From positions 1-5,368 of the forward strand of contig JAAGZM010000498.1 in NCBI GenBank assembly GCA_024206355.1: a stretch of 5,368 nucleotides of DNA, written 5' to 3'. Shown here piece by piece: positions 4,107 to 5,368 of this stretch. This DNA is from Gammaproteobacteria bacterium. GTDB taxonomy: Bacteria > Pseudomonadota > Gammaproteobacteria > Enterobacterales > GCA-2746155. Made by a program: the position numbers and the translations under genes. Within the stretch, counting starts at the first letter, position 1; each line of letters begins with the position of its first letter. Below the pieces are notes generated by a model, which had not been told where the DNA came from, did no database searches, and saw only the letters and a program-made list of their open reading frames with translations.

Positions 4107-5368
4107 ATGCCAAATAAACTGGAAAATGAAGTTATCCAGAGCAGATTGCAGGCAGTTAATGTTGCACTTGAGACTGGTGTTTCTGCCAGAGTTCGAAATT
4201 TATTACAGCAACTCTCTGCAAATGACATCGCAGATCTGATTGAATCATCTCCGCCTAAGGCACGCTCGCTTCTGTGGAGGCTAATTGAGGAAGATGAAAA
4301 AGGTGAAATTCTTGAAGAACTGAGTGATGAAGTCAGAAACCAGTTCGCAATGGAAATGGAGCCTGAGCAATTAGCAAGCGCTCTTTCTGGTCTAGATACT
4401 GATGACCTCGCTGATATACTCGGCGATATGCCGGATAAACTGAGCGATAGAGTTATTCGCTCAATGGGTGAGCAAGATCAAACTCGAATAAGAACAGCAC
4501 TTCTATATCCAGAAGATACAGCTGGTGGCCTGATGAATACCGATACGGTAACCGTCAGACCGGACGTCTCAGTTGATGTTGTTTTACGCTATCTTCGCAT
4601 GCATGAAGAGCTTCCAGAAAATACCGATAGCATTTACGTTGTGGATAGGGATGATTCGTTTCTCGGTGTGGTCTCTCTCCAGCAGCTAGTTATCAGTGCT
4701 CCTGAGCGAACGATTACAGAAGTGATGTCAGAGCGAGCTTATAGAATTACAGTCGACAGTCCTGATACTGAAGTTTCGCAAATATTCGAAAGTTATGATC
4801 TAATCTCGGCACCTGTGGTCAACTCAGAAGGGCAGCTACTAGGTCGTATCACCATTGATGATGTGGTTGACGTAATTATTGAAGACGCTGAACACTCTTT
4901 GATGAGTATGGGACGTTTGAACGAAGATGAAGACGCCTTTGCTCCCGTTGTAGTCAGCGCAAAAAGACGTGCATTATGGCTAGGCGTTAATCTTATTACC
5001 GCTGTCGTAGCAGCGGCAGTCTCGAACCACTTCGAAGCTATTTTAGATAAACTTGCTACAGTTGCTATTTTAATGACAATCGTCCCCAGCATGGGTGGTA
5101 TCGCAGGAACACAAACATTAACGCTAATGGTCAGGGCCATCGCGCTTGGTCAAATCGTAGAAAGTAACTCAAGATGGCTACTCTACAAGGAACTAGCAGT
5201 AGGAATTATCAACGGCCTAATGTGGGCAGTAGTCATTGCCACAATAGTAGGCTACTGGAAAGATGATTTCCAACTCGGAGTTATCATAGCCGCAGCAATG
5301 GCAGTCAACATGACAGTCGCAGGACTCGCAGGAGTAAGTATTCCGCTAATCCTCAAAAAAATGAATAT
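4107..5368 (+). CDS. mgtE: Magnesium transporter/channel MgtE (3' end outside window)
   Basis: MgtE is a dimeric inner-membrane Mg2+ channel gated by cytosolic Mg2+. The frame is open for 420 codons to the window edge; the family is about 450 aa, so roughly the last transmembrane helix is missing. The helical MgtE N domain spans about 20-130, ending in the conserved YPEDTAGGLM (134-143). A CBS-domain pair covers about 145-260, with acidic TIDDVVDVIIEDAEH (249-263) leading into the plug helix. Membrane helices begin near 289 (ALWLGVNLITAVVAAAV), then 316-340 with the pore motif PSMGGIAGTQTLTL (327-340), about 363-383 and about 388-415. The ATG at 4107 is the first start after an in-frame TAA (4092-4094); a weak CGGA lies 7 nt before it. 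The gene has its own putative promoter and Fur-like site. From about 5130 on, T-ending codons become rare. Some MgtE relatives also move Co2+ or other divalent metals; Mg2+ is the default call. Confidence 0.95.
   Translation, partial: MPNKLENEVIQSRLQAVNVALETGVSARVRNLLQQLSANDIADLIESSPPKARSLLWRLIEEDEKGEILEELSDEVRNQFAMEMEPEQLASALSGLDTDDLADILGDMPDKLSDRVIRSMGEQDQTRIRTALLYPEDTAGGLMNTDTVTVRPDVSVDVVLRYLRMHEELPENTDSIYVVDRDDSFLGVVSLQQLVISAPERTITEVMSERAYRITVDSPDTEVSQIFESYDLISAPVVNSEGQLLGRITIDDVVDVIIEDAEHSLMSMGRLNEDEDAFAPVVVSAKRRALWLGVNLITAVVAAAVSNHFEAILDKLATVAILMTIVPSMGGIAGTQTLTLMVRAIALGQIVESNSRWLLYKELAVGIINGLMWAVVIATIVGYWKDDFQLGVIIAAAMAVNMTVAGLAGVSIPLILKKMN

Noticed and set aside
4793..5140. 115-codon - strand reading frame
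   Set aside because: It lies wholly antisense to the CBS and membrane parts of mgtE; its Ser/Thr/Ala-rich translation looks like a reverse-strand shadow, with no start signals.

Overview
The window is one co-directional stretch (+ strand) of a gammaproteobacterial chromosome. It carries the classical rpoN operon: the 3' end of lptB, then rpoN (sigma-54), hpf (ribosome hibernation factor), ptsN (EIIA-Ntr), rapZ and ptsO (NPr), followed by a 3'-truncated mgtE (Mg2+ transporter/channel). The order lptB-rpoN-hpf-ptsN-rapZ-ptsO is typical of Gammaproteobacteria. An mgtE placed directly after ptsO is, from memory, the arrangement in Shewanella and several marine lineages rather than in E. coli or Pseudomonas. 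The DNA is AT-rich and prefers T- and A-ending codons. An AT-rich, probably aquatic or marine gammaproteobacterium fits; genus cannot be decided from this sequence.

Layout: 1-298 lptB 3' end; 299-458 a gene-free leader with a sigma-70-like promoter, two hairpins and an odd translation-initiation region for rpoN; 459-1979 rpoN; 2010-2297 hpf; 2298-2372 a gap with a 12-bp hairpin; 2373-2831 ptsN, overlapping rapZ (2828-3682) by ATGA; 3685-3978 ptsO, 2 nt after rapZ; 3979-4106 a regulatory gap with a Fur-box-like site over a promoter and a 12-bp tandem/inverted repeat; 4107-5368 mgtE, open to the window edge.

How the genes work together: LptB powers lipopolysaccharide export. RpoN directs nitrogen- and stress-related transcription. 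HPF inactivates ribosomes as 100S dimers. PtsN and NPr are the downstream phosphocarriers of the nitrogen PTS (PtsP-NPr-PtsN), and RapZ links to amino-sugar/cell-envelope control. MgtE has its own apparent promoter and is probably a separate transcription unit that can also receive read-through.

I found no phage, insertion sequence, CRISPR array, RNA gene or unknown protein family. No undescribed system is evident. The points worth a second look are regulatory or residue-level: the hairpin and mini-ORF at the rpoN start, the Fur-like operator before a magnesium transporter gene, an Asp at the HPr Ser46 position in NPr, a RapZ C-terminus without the enterobacterial basic tail, an acidic insertion in RpoN, and a sharp codon-ending shift near the end of mgtE.
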